A stretch of DNA of 59,300 bases from Rhizobium mongolense USDA 1844 (GTDB taxonomy: Bacteria; Pseudomonadota; Alphaproteobacteria; Rhizobiales; Rhizobiaceae), in assembly GCF_000419765.1 (NCBI RefSeq), contig NZ_ATTQ01000027.1:1-59300 (forward strand), written 5' to 3'. The notes beneath the pieces were generated by a model, which was not told the DNA's origin, did not search any database, and saw only the letters and a program-made list of their open reading frames with translations. The stretch's first letter is position 1, and every line of letters begins with the position of its first letter. The translations under genes were made by a program, and so were the position numbers. Below, piece by piece: positions 7,843-16,964 of this stretch.

Positions 7843-8406
7843 ATGAAGTTTCACGGAACGCCTTTGGATGGTGCATACGTAATCGAGCCGGAACCGCGCG
7901 GGGACGAACGTGGATGGTTTCAGCGCGTCTTCTGCGAGCGAGAACTGGTCGACGCCGGCTTGGAGGGCCGCTTCGTACAAGTCAATAACTCGTTCAACGC
8001 CGAAGCTGGCACCCTGCGTGGGCTGCACTACCAACTCCCGCCGTCGCCAGAAGTTAAGATCGTCCGGTGCCTCTCCGGAGCACTGTGGGACTGTATCGTC
8101 GATCTGCGACCCGATTCCGCGACGTACCTTGGTTGGCACGCCGTTGAGTTAACGGGTGAGAACCGGCTGGCATTTTATGTGCCCCGCGGCTTTGCCCACG
8201 GGTTTGTGACACTAAAGCCCAACACCGAGACGTTGTACCTTGCCAGCGAATTCTATGACCCAAACTCGGAGCGCGGTGTGCGTTGGAATGATCCAAAGTT
8301 CGGCATCGCCTGGCCGGTTGAAGGGGTCGTAATTTCCGAGAAAGACGAGAAATGGCCCGACTTCGATGAGGATTTTCATGGCATGGAAAGCCTACGCGGC
8401 ATCTAG
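7843..8406 (+). CDS. rfbC: dTDP-4-dehydrorhamnose 3,5-epimerase family protein
   Basis: A cupin-fold epimerase that inverts C3 and/or C5 of a nucleotide 4-keto-6-deoxysugar. The 187-aa length is standard. Catalytic His62 lies in RGLHYQ (59-64); VPRGFAHGF (113-121) and Tyr138 in SEFYDP match the family's active site. The neighbours are a cytidylyltransferase and a TylCIII-like C-methyltransferase, with no dTDP-glucose genes (rfbA, rfbB, rfbD). Its substrate here is therefore more likely a CDP-4-keto-6-deoxyhexose than dTDP-4-keto-6-deoxyglucose; that is inference. The gene follows a 640-base regulatory region and is 12 bases ahead of the next gene, which has an AGGAGG site. Confidence 0.9.
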   Translation: MKFHGTPLDGAYVIEPEPRGDERGWFQRVFCERELVDAGLEGRFVQVNNSFNAEAGTLRGLHYQLPPSPEVKIVRCLSGALWDCIVDLRPDSATYLGWHAVELTGENRLAFYVPRGFAHGFVTLKPNTETLYLASEFYDPNSERGVRWNDPKFGIAWPVEGVVISEKDEKWPDFDEDFHGMESLRGI

Positions 8407-8418
8407 CAGGAGGTTCTG

Positions 8419-9702
8419 ATGGTGATTGACACGCTCCTGAAGAAACGGGAACAGGATGGCCGTCCCGTTAGGGTCGGGATGTATGGCGCGGGCTTTATGG
8501 CGAAGGGCATCGTCAACCAGATCTCCAACTCCGTGCCGGGAATGGTCCTTTGCGTGATCTGCAACCGAAACGTGGAGAAGGCTATATTAGCCTACCGCGC
8601 TGCCGGCCTTGAGGCATCCTACGCCTGCGATAGCAGCAAGCTCTCCGGCTTGATTGCCGAAGGCACGCCGGCTGTGACTGATAATCCAGCATTGCTGTAT
8701 GAGTCGGGTGATCTGGATTGCTTGATTGATGCGACGGGTGCGGTCGAATATGGCGCCAACCTCAGCTTAGGCGCAATCGCGCACGGTCGCGATATGGTGA
8801 CCATGAATGCCGAACTGGACGGTACGGTTGGGCCGCTTCTCAAGAAAAAAGCCGACGCGGCAGGGGTTATCTTCACGGCCTGTGATGGAGACCAGCCCGG
8901 AGTACAGATGAACTTGTGGCGCTTTGTCAATTCCATCGGCCTTACGCCGCTGATGTGCGGCAATATCAAGGGCCTACAGGATCCCTATCGCACACCGACA
9001 ACGCAGGCCGAATTCGCGGCAAAATGGGGGCAGGACCCGCATATGGTCACCAGCTTCGCTGATGGTACAAAGATTAGCTTTGAGCAAGCTATTGTCGCCA
9101 ACGGCACTGGCATGTCCATCTTGAAGCGCGGCATGACAGGTATCGAGCATCGTGGCCATGTCGATGAACTCGTCAACGCGTATGACATTGAGGCGCTGAA
9201 AGCCGTGGGTGGAGCCGTCGACTATGTTGTGGGAGCAACACCAGGTCCGGGTGTCTTTATTCTCGCCTCCCACGACGATCCGAAGCAGCAGCACTATCTG
9301 AACCTCTACAAGCTCGGAACCGGACCGCTTTACAGCTTTTACACACCTTACCATCTTTGCCATTTCGAGGTCCCCCTCTCAGTGGCTCGGGTTGTACTTT
9401 TACGCGATCCGGTGCTTCAACCGCTGGAGGGGCCAAGGGTGGAGGTCGTGGCGACTGCAAAGCGCGACCTCAATGCAGGCGAAACGATCGACGGTTTGGG
9501 CGGCTACATGAGCTATGGCCAGTGCGAGCGCGTCGATGTCGCCGGCGCGCAGGAATTGCTGCCCATGGGGGTTGCAGAGGGATGCGTCTTGAAACAGGCC
9601 GTGGCGAAGGATCAAGTCCTTACCTATGCCGATGTGGTGCTGCCGGCTGGCCGCACCATCGATCTGCTGCGCCGCGAACAGACGGCGATGTTTGCTGCGT
9701 AG
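8419..9702 (+). CDS. NAD(P)-dependent oxidoreductase with C-terminal SAF domain (DRL-like)
   Basis: The N-terminal Rossmann fold contains MYGAGFMAKG (21-30), as in homoserine-dehydrogenase-like enzymes. The middle part resembles the DRL group, first seen in Brucella, which looks like homoserine dehydrogenase without its catalytic lysine pattern. The C-terminal 100 residues (LQPLEGPRVEVVATAKRDL onward) form a SAF domain like those of sialic acid synthase and altronate dehydratase. Such proteins recur in deoxysugar clusters beside RfbC and RfbF homologues; their reaction is not established. Oxidation or reduction of a sugar-derived carbonyl is a reasonable guess. After the TAG stop the same frame stays open for 48 more codons. 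Confidence 0.82.
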   Translation: MVIDTLLKKREQDGRPVRVGMYGAGFMAKGIVNQISNSVPGMVLCVICNRNVEKAILAYRAAGLEASYACDSSKLSGLIAEGTPAVTDNPALLYESGDLDCLIDATGAVEYGANLSLGAIAHGRDMVTMNAELDGTVGPLLKKKADAAGVIFTACDGDQPGVQMNLWRFVNSIGLTPLMCGNIKGLQDPYRTPTTQAEFAAKWGQDPHMVTSFADGTKISFEQAIVANGTGMSILKRGMTGIEHRGHVDELVNAYDIEALKAVGGAVDYVVGATPGPGVFILASHDDPKQQHYLNLYKLGTGPLYSFYTPYHLCHFEVPLSVARVVLLRDPVLQPLEGPRVEVVATAKRDLNAGETIDGLGGYMSYGQCERVDVAGAQELLPMGVAEGCVLKQAVAKDQVLTYADVVLPAGRTIDLLRREQTAMFAA

Positions 9703-10004
9703 ATCCTAGGCGACAACTGGCTCTCCAACCGTACCGTCAAGGATGACGGCGACATCGCCACCCATGGCTCCCCCGCATGGAGCAGGCTCGTCGACCCGCC
9801 GACGAAGATCATGTCCATCGGACGCCTCCAATCGGCGCATCGGTCATGATCGCCGCTCGTTCGTGGCAGACTTACCCAAACGCCTTCGAGTGGAATTTTC
9901 GACTCCTCTTCCCCAGACAGCTTCTCTCTTCGGCGCTGCTTGAGCGGCCCGGCATGGATTTTGCGTTGGCCATAGCTACCGGGCTAAACAGAGAGCAAGA
10001 TGTC
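9703..10004. other. Gap between DRL-like gene and DUF982 gene
   Basis: The first 147 bases continue the reading frame of the preceding gene beyond its stop (ILGDNWLSNRTVKDDGDIAT...), ending at TGA 9847-9849. This may be remnant coding sequence of unknown origin. The rest shows nothing I can name. Confidence 0.35.
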
Positions 10005-10415
10005 ATGAAAGAAAACAGTTTGGCCTTTCGGCCCGTCGGTCTGACGATGCATTGCATCGCGGAATACGGAGTTGTTCATTCTGTCAGGCGCGCCACCGAA
10101 ACGCTTCGACAGCGATGGTCGATCGATGACGGTGAGGACCTTTCCGAGGCAGTCATGGTGTGCCTGGAGGGCTTGCATAATCGCGTGCCTCTCGAAAATG
10201 TTCGCGCAGCATTCATCAAAGCCATGACGCGATTGATTCTCACAATCGCTTGGCGCGGCAGTAAGAAGGGATCTTGGCCCGCGCCAAGATCCATCACCGG
10301 AGCTGCAAAAAAGTCATCACCTAGACAAAAGGCACTATTCTCCTTAGCGGCATTCAGGTGGTCAAAAGCCGATATTCATCTTGAAACCAAACGTCTGAAT
10401 AGCATTTACCCGTGA
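10005..10415 (+). CDS. DUF982 domain protein (136 aa)
   Basis: DUF982 is a small helical domain almost restricted to Rhizobiales and often present in many copies. Its pattern is visible: a VRRATETLRQRW helix, an Asp-Gly turn, SEAVMVCLEGL and then VRAAFIKAMTR. The ATG at 10005 gives a normal-length domain plus a basic C-terminal tail of about 40 residues (KKSSPRQKALFSL). The frame upstream, to 9777, looks non-coding. The function of the family is unknown. It lies between sugar-pathway genes and an acyltransferase without an obvious link to either. Confidence 0.65.
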   Translation: MKENSLAFRPVGLTMHCIAEYGVVHSVRRATETLRQRWSIDDGEDLSEAVMVCLEGLHNRVPLENVRAAFIKAMTRLILTIAWRGSKKGSWPAPRSITGAAKKSSPRQKALFSLAAFRWSKADIHLETKRLNSIYP

Positions 10416-10483
10416 TTTTACTGCATTGACCCGTCGTCATTACAACGAATACTCTGGTTTGCATTCCGCGTTTTCTTGCACAT

Positions 10484-11506
10484 GTGAGGCGTACCGTGCG
10501 GCAGATCTATACTGTTCAATATCTGCGAGGGATCGCAGCAGTCGCAGTTCTCGTATTCCATGTCAGCGAACGACATAATCTCGGCTTTTCAGTCGGAGCC
10601 GCGGGTGTCGACCTGTTTTTCGTTATCAGCGGCTTTATCATGTGGATCACGACTGACGGAACAGCCATGACGCCGGGACACTTTATTCAGAAACGCGTCA
10701 AAAGAGTTGTGCCACTTTATTGGGTTGTGACGTTTGCAACATTTGCTGCCTTGCTCGTCAAACCGGCCTTTTTCTTCAATCACGATGGATCGTTGCAAAA
10801 CCTCATTGGCTCCTTGTTTTTTCTTCCACACCTGCAGGACAGCCTTCATCCGGTCGTCGTCCAAGGGTGGACACTCACCTACGAAATGGTTTTCTATCTC
10901 GTCTTTTCCCTCACCCTATTCTTCAAGGAACACACGACCAGACTGACCTTGGCAATCGGCTCGCTCTGCATCATGTGCCTTGCGCCGGTCCTGTTTGATT
11001 GGTCCTACCTGCGGGCTTTGACAAGCCCCGTCATCTTGGAATTCGCCGCCGGTCTGTTGATTGGCCGTGCATTCGTCCGTGGACCAGATTGTCCGACTTG
11101 GCTATGTATAGGACTTGCTGCCGTCGCTCTGATCTGCTTGGCAGCGGCCTCGGCCTTTGATGCAGACCTGCCGCGCGCCATAAAATGGGGTGTTCCCTCG
11201 GCGTTTCTCGTTCTTGCCGGGGTGATGTGGGAGCGGCGAAGGAATGTCCAGCCATCCAGCATACTGCTCTTCCTTGGCAACGCGTCGTACTCGATCTATC
11301 TTTGGCATGTGTTATTCGGCGTGGCGATCGTCGCGCTTCTTCTGCGAAGCGGGATCCCGCATTGGGCCTTCCCTCCGATCGAAATCGCGGCCGCGCTCGG
11401 CCTGTCGCTGATTGCCTATGTTTCCATCGAAAAACCGTTGGGTAGGTGGATCAATCGGCGATTTCAATCCAGACGTCGCGCCCCCCTGGCGGCATCAATC
11501 ATCTGA
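10484..11506 (+). CDS. Acyltransferase 3 family protein, ExoZ-like (340 aa)
   Basis: An integral membrane O-acyltransferase with about ten hydrophobic segments, of the family that acetylates polysaccharides (ExoZ, ExoH, OafA). It begins VQYLRGIAAVAVLVFHVSE, with the His near residue 26 that the family needs, followed by GAAGVDLFFVISGFIM and the RxKRVVPLYW segment. The start is GTG at 10484; the overlapping ATG two bases earlier runs straight into a stop. Its size and N-terminus resemble ExoZ, the succinoglycan acetyltransferase. The exoZ copy after exoQ is destroyed, so this gene may supply acetylation. It converges with the OafA-type gene. Confidence 0.85.
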   Translation: MRRTVRQIYTVQYLRGIAAVAVLVFHVSERHNLGFSVGAAGVDLFFVISGFIMWITTDGTAMTPGHFIQKRVKRVVPLYWVVTFATFAALLVKPAFFFNHDGSLQNLIGSLFFLPHLQDSLHPVVVQGWTLTYEMVFYLVFSLTLFFKEHTTRLTLAIGSLCIMCLAPVLFDWSYLRALTSPVILEFAAGLLIGRAFVRGPDCPTWLCIGLAAVALICLAAASAFDADLPRAIKWGVPSAFLVLAGVMWERRRNVQPSSILLFLGNASYSIYLWHVLFGVAIVALLLRSGIPHWAFPPIEIAAALGLSLIAYVSIEKPLGRWINRRFQSRRRAPLAASII

Positions 11507-11613
11507 TGAAAAGGGCCCCAGGCTTGGCCGGGAAGACCGCAGCCGCGTATCTGGAAAGAGCGGAGCGGGCAAGGGTTGTGCGGTGCGCGACTGCAAATCG
11601 ACCGGCGCAGACT

Positions 11614-13512
11614 TCAATTGACGCGGGATACGAGCGGGAAATAGCGTTCGACAACGCGAGCGCTGCCAAAATTCGACAGGTGGCCGGAATCGAAATAAAG
11701 CATCCTGCCATCGTCAATGTAAGGGCACTCGCCGGCTGCGCAATCCATCGCAATCGGATCAACGAAATCGGCGCCGCCCGCAGCAGCACGCAGCCGCTGG
11801 TTAAAATCGTGATCGATCACGGTTGACCAAGAGGCCGCTTTTTGGCCGGCGGCTGCCTTCTTGAAAGCAATGACGTCGACATTTGTTACAAACATTGGCG
11901 ATTGCCCGATCACTATGACCCGGACGCCCTCCGCCTGAAGCTGCCTGACAGTGTCTTCGAGCATATCCAGGCCGCGGCGTTGCAAATCAACCCATCGGCC
12001 CGAGAGCACGACCGTCTTAACGTCAAGCGACCGGATGATGTCTAGAGCCTTCTGATTGAATGCCTGGCAGTTCGGTCTGGCGTAGGAGTAGTAGGCAAGG
12101 ACCGGAGGGCATCCGGCAAATGTATACTCATAGACGCGGCCATGAATGGACGCAGCGTTCGCGACGATCCCGGGGGCGTAGTGGGCGGCGTAGGAATCCC
12201 CCCACAGAAGCGCAACATCACCGGTGTTTGTCGTTAAAGCGCAATCTTCGGGGCGCCATTTTTTAAAGCCGTCGTCGTCTTCGAAAAAGCAGATGCCGTT
12301 CCGCCACGTCTGGCCGGCCTGCACTGTCGTATCGGCGCTCGCTACAACTGCGGAAACGTCAAGCATGCGCGCTTCGACCTTGGTTGCATAGCCCGGAAAC
12401 CGCTGAGGCAAGCCATGAGCGGCAATGCCCGCGTAACCGAACAGCGAGACGATCGACATGCTGGCAAGCGCCGAGCCGATGAGGGCGCGCCGAGGCCAAC
12501 TCACGGTCTGCAGACGGAACGGCGTTTCGACAAAGCGCCAGGAGCAAATGGCAAGCAGAAGGCTGGCGGCGATAATGCCCATGGCATGGAGCCCGTTGGG
12601 TTCCTCAAGGGTCACGTATCGGACGAAGACGGTGATTGGCCAGTGCGCCAGATAGAGCGAATAGGAAATCTTGCCGATGAACACGAACGGCCCGCTCGCA
12701 AGGATTTTGCCGACCACAGAACGGCCGCCTGTATAGATGATGAGAGCTGCGCCCGTGCATGGCAAAACGGCGGCGAGCCCCGGAAATGGCGTCGCATCAG
12801 TATAGGCAAATACCGAATAGAGGATCAAGATCGCAGCACCGATCGCAACGGCGCTGTTTGTCCGGTAGGACAGCGTGCTTTGTCCTCCCCAAAGCGCCAG
12901 CAAGCTTCCAATCAAGAGCTCCCAGCTTCGTGTCGGCAAGAGGAAAAAGTTTGCTGTCGGAGCGACGTCGATCGCATAGATGCTCAGTGCCAGGGACAAT
13001 GCTAAGGCGAGCGCGAATGCCCACAACCGCATGCGGAAGTTCGCTTTGTAGAGCAGCCACATGGCGATCGGCATGAAGATGTAGAACTGCTCTTCGACCG
13101 CAAGCGACCAGGTATGCAGCAGCGGGCGTAAAAGCGCGCTGTTCTCGAAATAACCTGAGAACTTCCAGAAATAGATATTTGAGGTGAATGTCCCGACGGC
13201 CACCAGGCTTCGGGCGAAGTCTTCGAAGAATGGTGGCAGGAAAAGCATGTAGGCGGCGATCGCCGTCAGTAAAATATAGAAAACCAGTGCTGGAATGATC
13301 CTGCGAAAACGCCGCTCGTAAAATGTCAGTATGGAAAAGCGACCATTTTTGAGATCATCATCCAGAATTCTTGTTATGAGGAAGCCGGAAATAACGAAAA
13401 AAATGTCGACGCCGACGAAGCCGCCGGAAAATCCGGCGACGCCGGCGTGGAAAAACAGCACCGGCAATACTGCTATCGTCCGTAATCCGTCAATCTCCGG
13501 CCGATATTTCAT
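11614..13512 (-). CDS. OafA-type acyltransferase with SGNH domain (632 aa)
   Basis: A two-part O-antigen/EPS acylating enzyme. Residues 1-345 are the membrane acyltransferase-3 domain (MKYRPEIDGLRTIAV, GVDIFFVISGFLIT, HTWSLAVEEQFY at 133-144 with catalytic-region His133 and Glu140). After a linker comes a periplasmic SGNH-hydrolase-like domain with WGDS at 437-440 and the Asp-x-x-His pair at 608/611 (DSGHLS). In this family the membrane domain passes the acyl group across the membrane and the SGNH domain places it on the glycan. The gene converges on the ExoZ-like gene with about 100 bases between them. It probably decorates the local polysaccharide; the acyl group cannot be read from sequence. 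Confidence 0.9.
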   Translation of the reverse strand: MKYRPEIDGLRTIAVLPVLFFHAGVAGFSGGFVGVDIFFVISGFLITRILDDDLKNGRFSILTFYERRFRRIIPALVFYILLTAIAAYMLFLPPFFEDFARSLVAVGTFTSNIYFWKFSGYFENSALLRPLLHTWSLAVEEQFYIFMPIAMWLLYKANFRMRLWAFALALALSLALSIYAIDVAPTANFFLLPTRSWELLIGSLLALWGGQSTLSYRTNSAVAIGAAILILYSVFAYTDATPFPGLAAVLPCTGAALIIYTGGRSVVGKILASGPFVFIGKISYSLYLAHWPITVFVRYVTLEEPNGLHAMGIIAASLLLAICSWRFVETPFRLQTVSWPRRALIGSALASMSIVSLFGYAGIAAHGLPQRFPGYATKVEARMLDVSAVVASADTTVQAGQTWRNGICFFEDDDGFKKWRPEDCALTTNTGDVALLWGDSYAAHYAPGIVANAASIHGRVYEYTFAGCPPVLAYYSYARPNCQAFNQKALDIIRSLDVKTVVLSGRWVDLQRRGLDMLEDTVRQLQAEGVRVIVIGQSPMFVTNVDVIAFKKAAAGQKAASWSTVIDHDFNQRLRAAAGGADFVDPIAMDCAAGECPYIDDGRMLYFDSGHLSNFGSARVVERYFPLVSRVN

Positions 13513-14051
13513 GAAGATCCTAGTTTTTGAAAGGATTTTCAGGTTTGTTATTCATGGGTAATCAGCTTAGAAGCCGGAGTCAATAGAACAGTTAAACCGG
13601 AGAAACTTCCTCATCTGTCCTGTGTAACATGGTTTCTATTTTGTTCAGCGTTTCCGGGATAGCTGTTTGTGTTTTACGTCGATGGCTTACTTCACCAGCC
13701 GAAGCGGCCGGCGCCTCACCTAGAGTGCTGGGTTTGATTTACACAGAGTCATACTTGCAGCCTCGAGTTGGTTTCGGCAGTCGCTTGAACAGCAGGCGCA
13801 AGGTAGTCGGCGATAACCGGCCAGAATTTGTTGGCGATCCGCCCGGCAGCTTTCCTGAACGCCTGACGAGTGAAGGATGGTTGTCGGCCATCCGTCGTGA
13901 TCCGCAGACGGTGGAATGTGTTGCATGCACTGGTCAAGGTGGCGCTATGCCATTGAATTTGACGGCAATGCGCCCACGGTGCCTAACCTCGCCTGCGCAA
14001 ATCGGGACGGCAGGGCGGCCGCCAGCGCCACCCAAAGAGCTGGGCCTGGCG
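13513..14051. other. Intergenic, no supported gene
   Basis: Open frames on both strands (plus 13629-14213, minus 13720-13937) have low-quality composition. The minus strand around 13750-13930 has three overlapping open frames, a pattern seen in decayed or repeated elements, but I cannot match it to a known IS. The first 100 bases upstream of 13512 are AT-rich and probably hold the promoter of the OafA-type gene. Confidence 0.4.
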
Positions 14052-14822
14052 TCAGATGAAATTAAAGCTTGCCTCGGCGATCTTCAGCACCGTCAGGTGG
14101 CCAGTGGCCGTTGCCGCCGTGTCGATGGCAACCCGCTGCGGTCCGAAGGTCGGCTGCAGGACAGGTGTATGTCCGTGGATCACGAAGAGCGGCAGACGCG
14201 GGCCCTCACTTAAGAATGGCTCGCGGATCCACATGAGGTCCATATCCGTTTGTTTTGACATATCGACGCCAGGCTTTATGCCGGCGTGCACGAAGAGCAA
14301 TTTGCCCATCTGTAGCGAGACCGGCATCATTTCGATCATGGCGATGTGCTCTTCTGGGACGAGTTCGGCGACGAGACTTTGAAGACCGCGAACCCCTTTC
14401 GTCTTGATGACATGCGCAACGTCGATACCGTAGGACGCAAGCGTCTCCGTCCCGGCGAAGTCGAGCCAATCAGCAATGATGGAAGGTTTGCGGAACATGC
14501 GGGCAAATTCGTCGTCGTGATTGCCTGAAAGCGCGACCTGCATGAAGCCAACAGGCGGCTCTGCTGTAAGCATGTCGAGAACCTTGCTGCTGGCGGGACC
14601 GCGATCAACATAGTCGCCGAGAAAAACGAGCAGCTTTGGGCCAAGATAGGCCCGAGCATCATCGACTATGCGTCGTTGTGCGTCTGCCAGTTCATCAGCG
14701 CAACCGTGTATATCGCTGACCGCATAGATCGCATCGAAGGCGTTATCGGACCACAAGAGCCTCTGCCTGCCGGTCGACTGCGGGTTCAAATTGCGGCGCC
14801 AACGCATCGGGAAGTGAAACAT
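14052..14822 (-). CDS. Metallophosphoesterase, serine/threonine phosphatase type (256 aa)
   Basis: All PPP-family metal-site motifs are present: DIHG (37-40), GDYVDRG (69-75), GNHD (100-103), the later LFVHAG segment and VIHGHTP near residue 220. This is the bacterial PrpA/lambda-phosphatase-like arrangement, which uses two metal ions to hydrolyse phosphoproteins or dinucleotide-type substrates. It is cytoplasmic, with no signal peptide. The gene stands alone on the minus strand between the acyltransferases and the aminotransferase operon. Small phosphatases accompany tyrosine-kinase-controlled EPS loci, but ExoP phosphatases are normally of the low-molecular-weight PTP or PHP type, so a link to ExoP is speculative. 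Confidence 0.87.
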   Translation of the reverse strand: MFHFPMRWRRNLNPQSTGRQRLLWSDNAFDAIYAVSDIHGCADELADAQRRIVDDARAYLGPKLLVFLGDYVDRGPASSKVLDMLTAEPPVGFMQVALSGNHDDEFARMFRKPSIIADWLDFAGTETLASYGIDVAHVIKTKGVRGLQSLVAELVPEEHIAMIEMMPVSLQMGKLLFVHAGIKPGVDMSKQTDMDLMWIREPFLSEGPRLPLFVIHGHTPVLQPTFGPQRVAIDTAATATGHLTVLKIAEASFNFI

Positions 14823-15363
14823 TGATCCACCGAAAATGACAACGACTCAAATCTCCCTACAGGAAATGTCTTAACTGAAGCTCAAAGAGGAAGCCTCCTG
14901 AATCCCGTTATGGTTCATCTCGATGGGATATGATTACAATTTCACCCTCATCCAACGCAATGCACCCTGCTTTTCAAGTAGCAAATGCACGAACCTACAT
15001 CACATTGAATCTGGTTTTAACACATCATTAATTATCATTTACATGTTGTTTCTTTACTGATAACTTTTTCCCAGTAGCAGTGGAGTATAGTGTACTTGCG
15101 TGTATCTAATGCGTATCTGACAAACTTGAAATCCAGCAATCGCTGCACGATTTCGATTTGGCGCCCGTTGCAATATATGCGGCTGGCTCAACAGTTTTTC
15201 AGAAAGGACTTCGGCCACTTTGATCTCTCAAGGTGTGGTCCTTTCGCGCTTGGGATATCCCACGGTCACCCCTCCCCGCTCAGCCACTTCACAATGCCGT
15301 TAAACACGTCCGTCGACGGCCCTTGCAAAGGCGTACGACGTGTTTTCGGAGGGGGAGAGAACG
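14823..15363. other. AT-rich divergent promoter region
   Basis: This separates the minus-strand phosphatase from the plus-strand aminotransferase operon. Positions 14980-15080 are strongly AT-rich (TTTAACACATCATTAATTAT and similar), as expected for an EPS promoter controlled by MucR/H-NS-like silencing; that link is inference. No ORF here looks real. The last 25 bases carry the GGAGGGGGAGAG ribosome binding site of the next gene. Confidence 0.45.
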
Positions 15364-16785
15364 GTGACCAGCCTCATTAGCAACTTTGAGAACTCGAATG
15401 AGTTGCGTCAGCGAGCCAGAAGGTTGATTCCGGGAGGAGCGCATACTTATGCAAAGGGCGACGATCAATATCCGGTCTTATCACCGGGCTTCATCGCCCG
15501 GGGGCGCGGCGCCTATGTCTTTGATGTCGACGGCAACAAATATATCGAGTTTGGCATGGGAAACCGCGCAGTCTCCCTTGGCCATGCCTATCCGAAGATC
15601 TTGCGTGCTGTCGAGCGGGAGTTGAAAAATGGTGCGAACTTCACGCGGCCGGCAGTCATCGAGTTAGATTGCGCATCGATCTTTCTGGAGACAATCCAAG
15701 CCGCCGAAATGGTCAAATTCTGCAAGGATGGCTCACATGCAACCTCTGGCGCCATCCGGTTGGCAAGAGCCGTCACCGGCCGTGACCTTGTTGCTCGATG
15801 CGCCGATCACCCGTTCTTTTCGACCGACGATTGGTTCATTGGCTCAACGCCCATGAATGCCGGCATCCCGAAAGCCGTACGGGATATGACGCTATCGTTT
15901 CACTATAATGAGATTGACAGTGCCAAAGCACTGTTTGAGCAACATCCCGGCAAGATCGCGGCTGTCATTCTTGAGCCATCGAAAGGTGAAGCGCCGAAGG
16001 ATAATTTCCTGCATCGTCTTCGTGATCTTTGTCATGCCCATGGAGCACTTTTCATCCTTGACGAGATGATAACCGGTTTCCGCTGGCACCTGAACGGAGC
16101 GCAGGCTCTTTACGATATCCAGCCAGATCTATCCTGCTTCGGCAAAGCGATGGGCAACGGCTTTGCGATCTCCGCGCTTGCGGGAAAGCGCGAATTCATG
16201 GAGCTTGGCGGTATCGATCAGCGCGAGAAGCCACGCGTTTTCCTGCTGTCGACCACCCATGGCGCTGAAACGCACGCTATGGCCGCGGCAATTGCGACGA
16301 TGAAGATTTATCGTGAAGAGCCCGTGATCCAGCATCTTTATGAAAAAGGCGAGGCGCTTCGAAAAGGTATTTCGCAGATCGCGGCCAGCCATGGGATTAG
16401 CAATCATTTCAGCGTCTTCGGGCTGGCAAGTAACCTCGTTTACGCAACGTTTGACGAAGACGGCCGTCCCTCCCAAGCGTTGCGCACGCTGTTCCTGCAG
16501 GAATTGATCAAGCGCGGCGTTCTGGCTCCCTCCTTCGTTGTCAGCTACACGCACGGCGACCCTGAGATTGCAAAGACGCTCGATGCTGTTGACGGTGCGC
16601 TTTGCGTTTATCGCAAGGCCCTTGAGAACGGTGTGTCCAATTATCTGGTCGGCCGACCATCTGACGTGGTGTTCCGCGCCACGAACCGCATGACAACCCA
16701 GCCTGACGCAGTTCCCGCTCTGGTGCCTGAATTGAGTCGTCGCGTCAAACGTCGCGAGCCGAGCCTTGCCACCGCCGGCCGATAG
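15364..16785 (+). CDS. Class III aminotransferase, glutamate-1-semialdehyde aminomutase-like (473 aa)
   Basis: A PLP-dependent fold-type I enzyme similar to HemL but embedded in a sugar cluster. The PLP lysine is Lys261 in CFGKAMGNGF, and the cofactor Asp233 is in LDEMITGFR. The phosphate-binding segment KDGSHATSGAIRLARA (121-136) replaces the usual SGTEA. I start at GTG 15364 because GGAGGGGGAGAG lies just upstream; another GTG at 15340 is in frame. It probably transfers an amino group to a keto-sugar or to a small acid attached to a sugar, rather than serving heme synthesis. It heads a likely operon with the C-methyltransferase, DUF4910 and SDR genes. Confidence 0.85.
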   Translation: MTSLISNFENSNELRQRARRLIPGGAHTYAKGDDQYPVLSPGFIARGRGAYVFDVDGNKYIEFGMGNRAVSLGHAYPKILRAVERELKNGANFTRPAVIELDCASIFLETIQAAEMVKFCKDGSHATSGAIRLARAVTGRDLVARCADHPFFSTDDWFIGSTPMNAGIPKAVRDMTLSFHYNEIDSAKALFEQHPGKIAAVILEPSKGEAPKDNFLHRLRDLCHAHGALFILDEMITGFRWHLNGAQALYDIQPDLSCFGKAMGNGFAISALAGKREFMELGGIDQREKPRVFLLSTTHGAETHAMAAAIATMKIYREEPVIQHLYEKGEALRKGISQIAASHGISNHFSVFGLASNLVYATFDEDGRPSQALRTLFLQELIKRGVLAPSFVVSYTHGDPEIAKTLDAVDGALCVYRKALENGVSNYLVGRPSDVVFRATNRMTTQPDAVPALVPELSRRVKRREPSLATAGR

Positions 16786-16964
16786 GGAGGTCTAACGATG
16801 CTTCACCACGTATCATTTTCGAAGGAGCCTAAGCTCACGGTCATGTTATGCTGCTAGTTGCTCTGCCGCGAACAGATTAGCAAAGGTAAACGTGTAATAA
16901 AGCTGCTATATGTTTCAGACCACGTACTCTTCACCGCATCGTTTCGTCTAGGAGGACGAAGATC

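Noticed and set aside
13629..14213. 194-codon plus frame between the OafA-type and phosphatase genes
   Set aside because: It overlaps the real phosphatase gene at its 3' end and has the composition of an antisense shadow.
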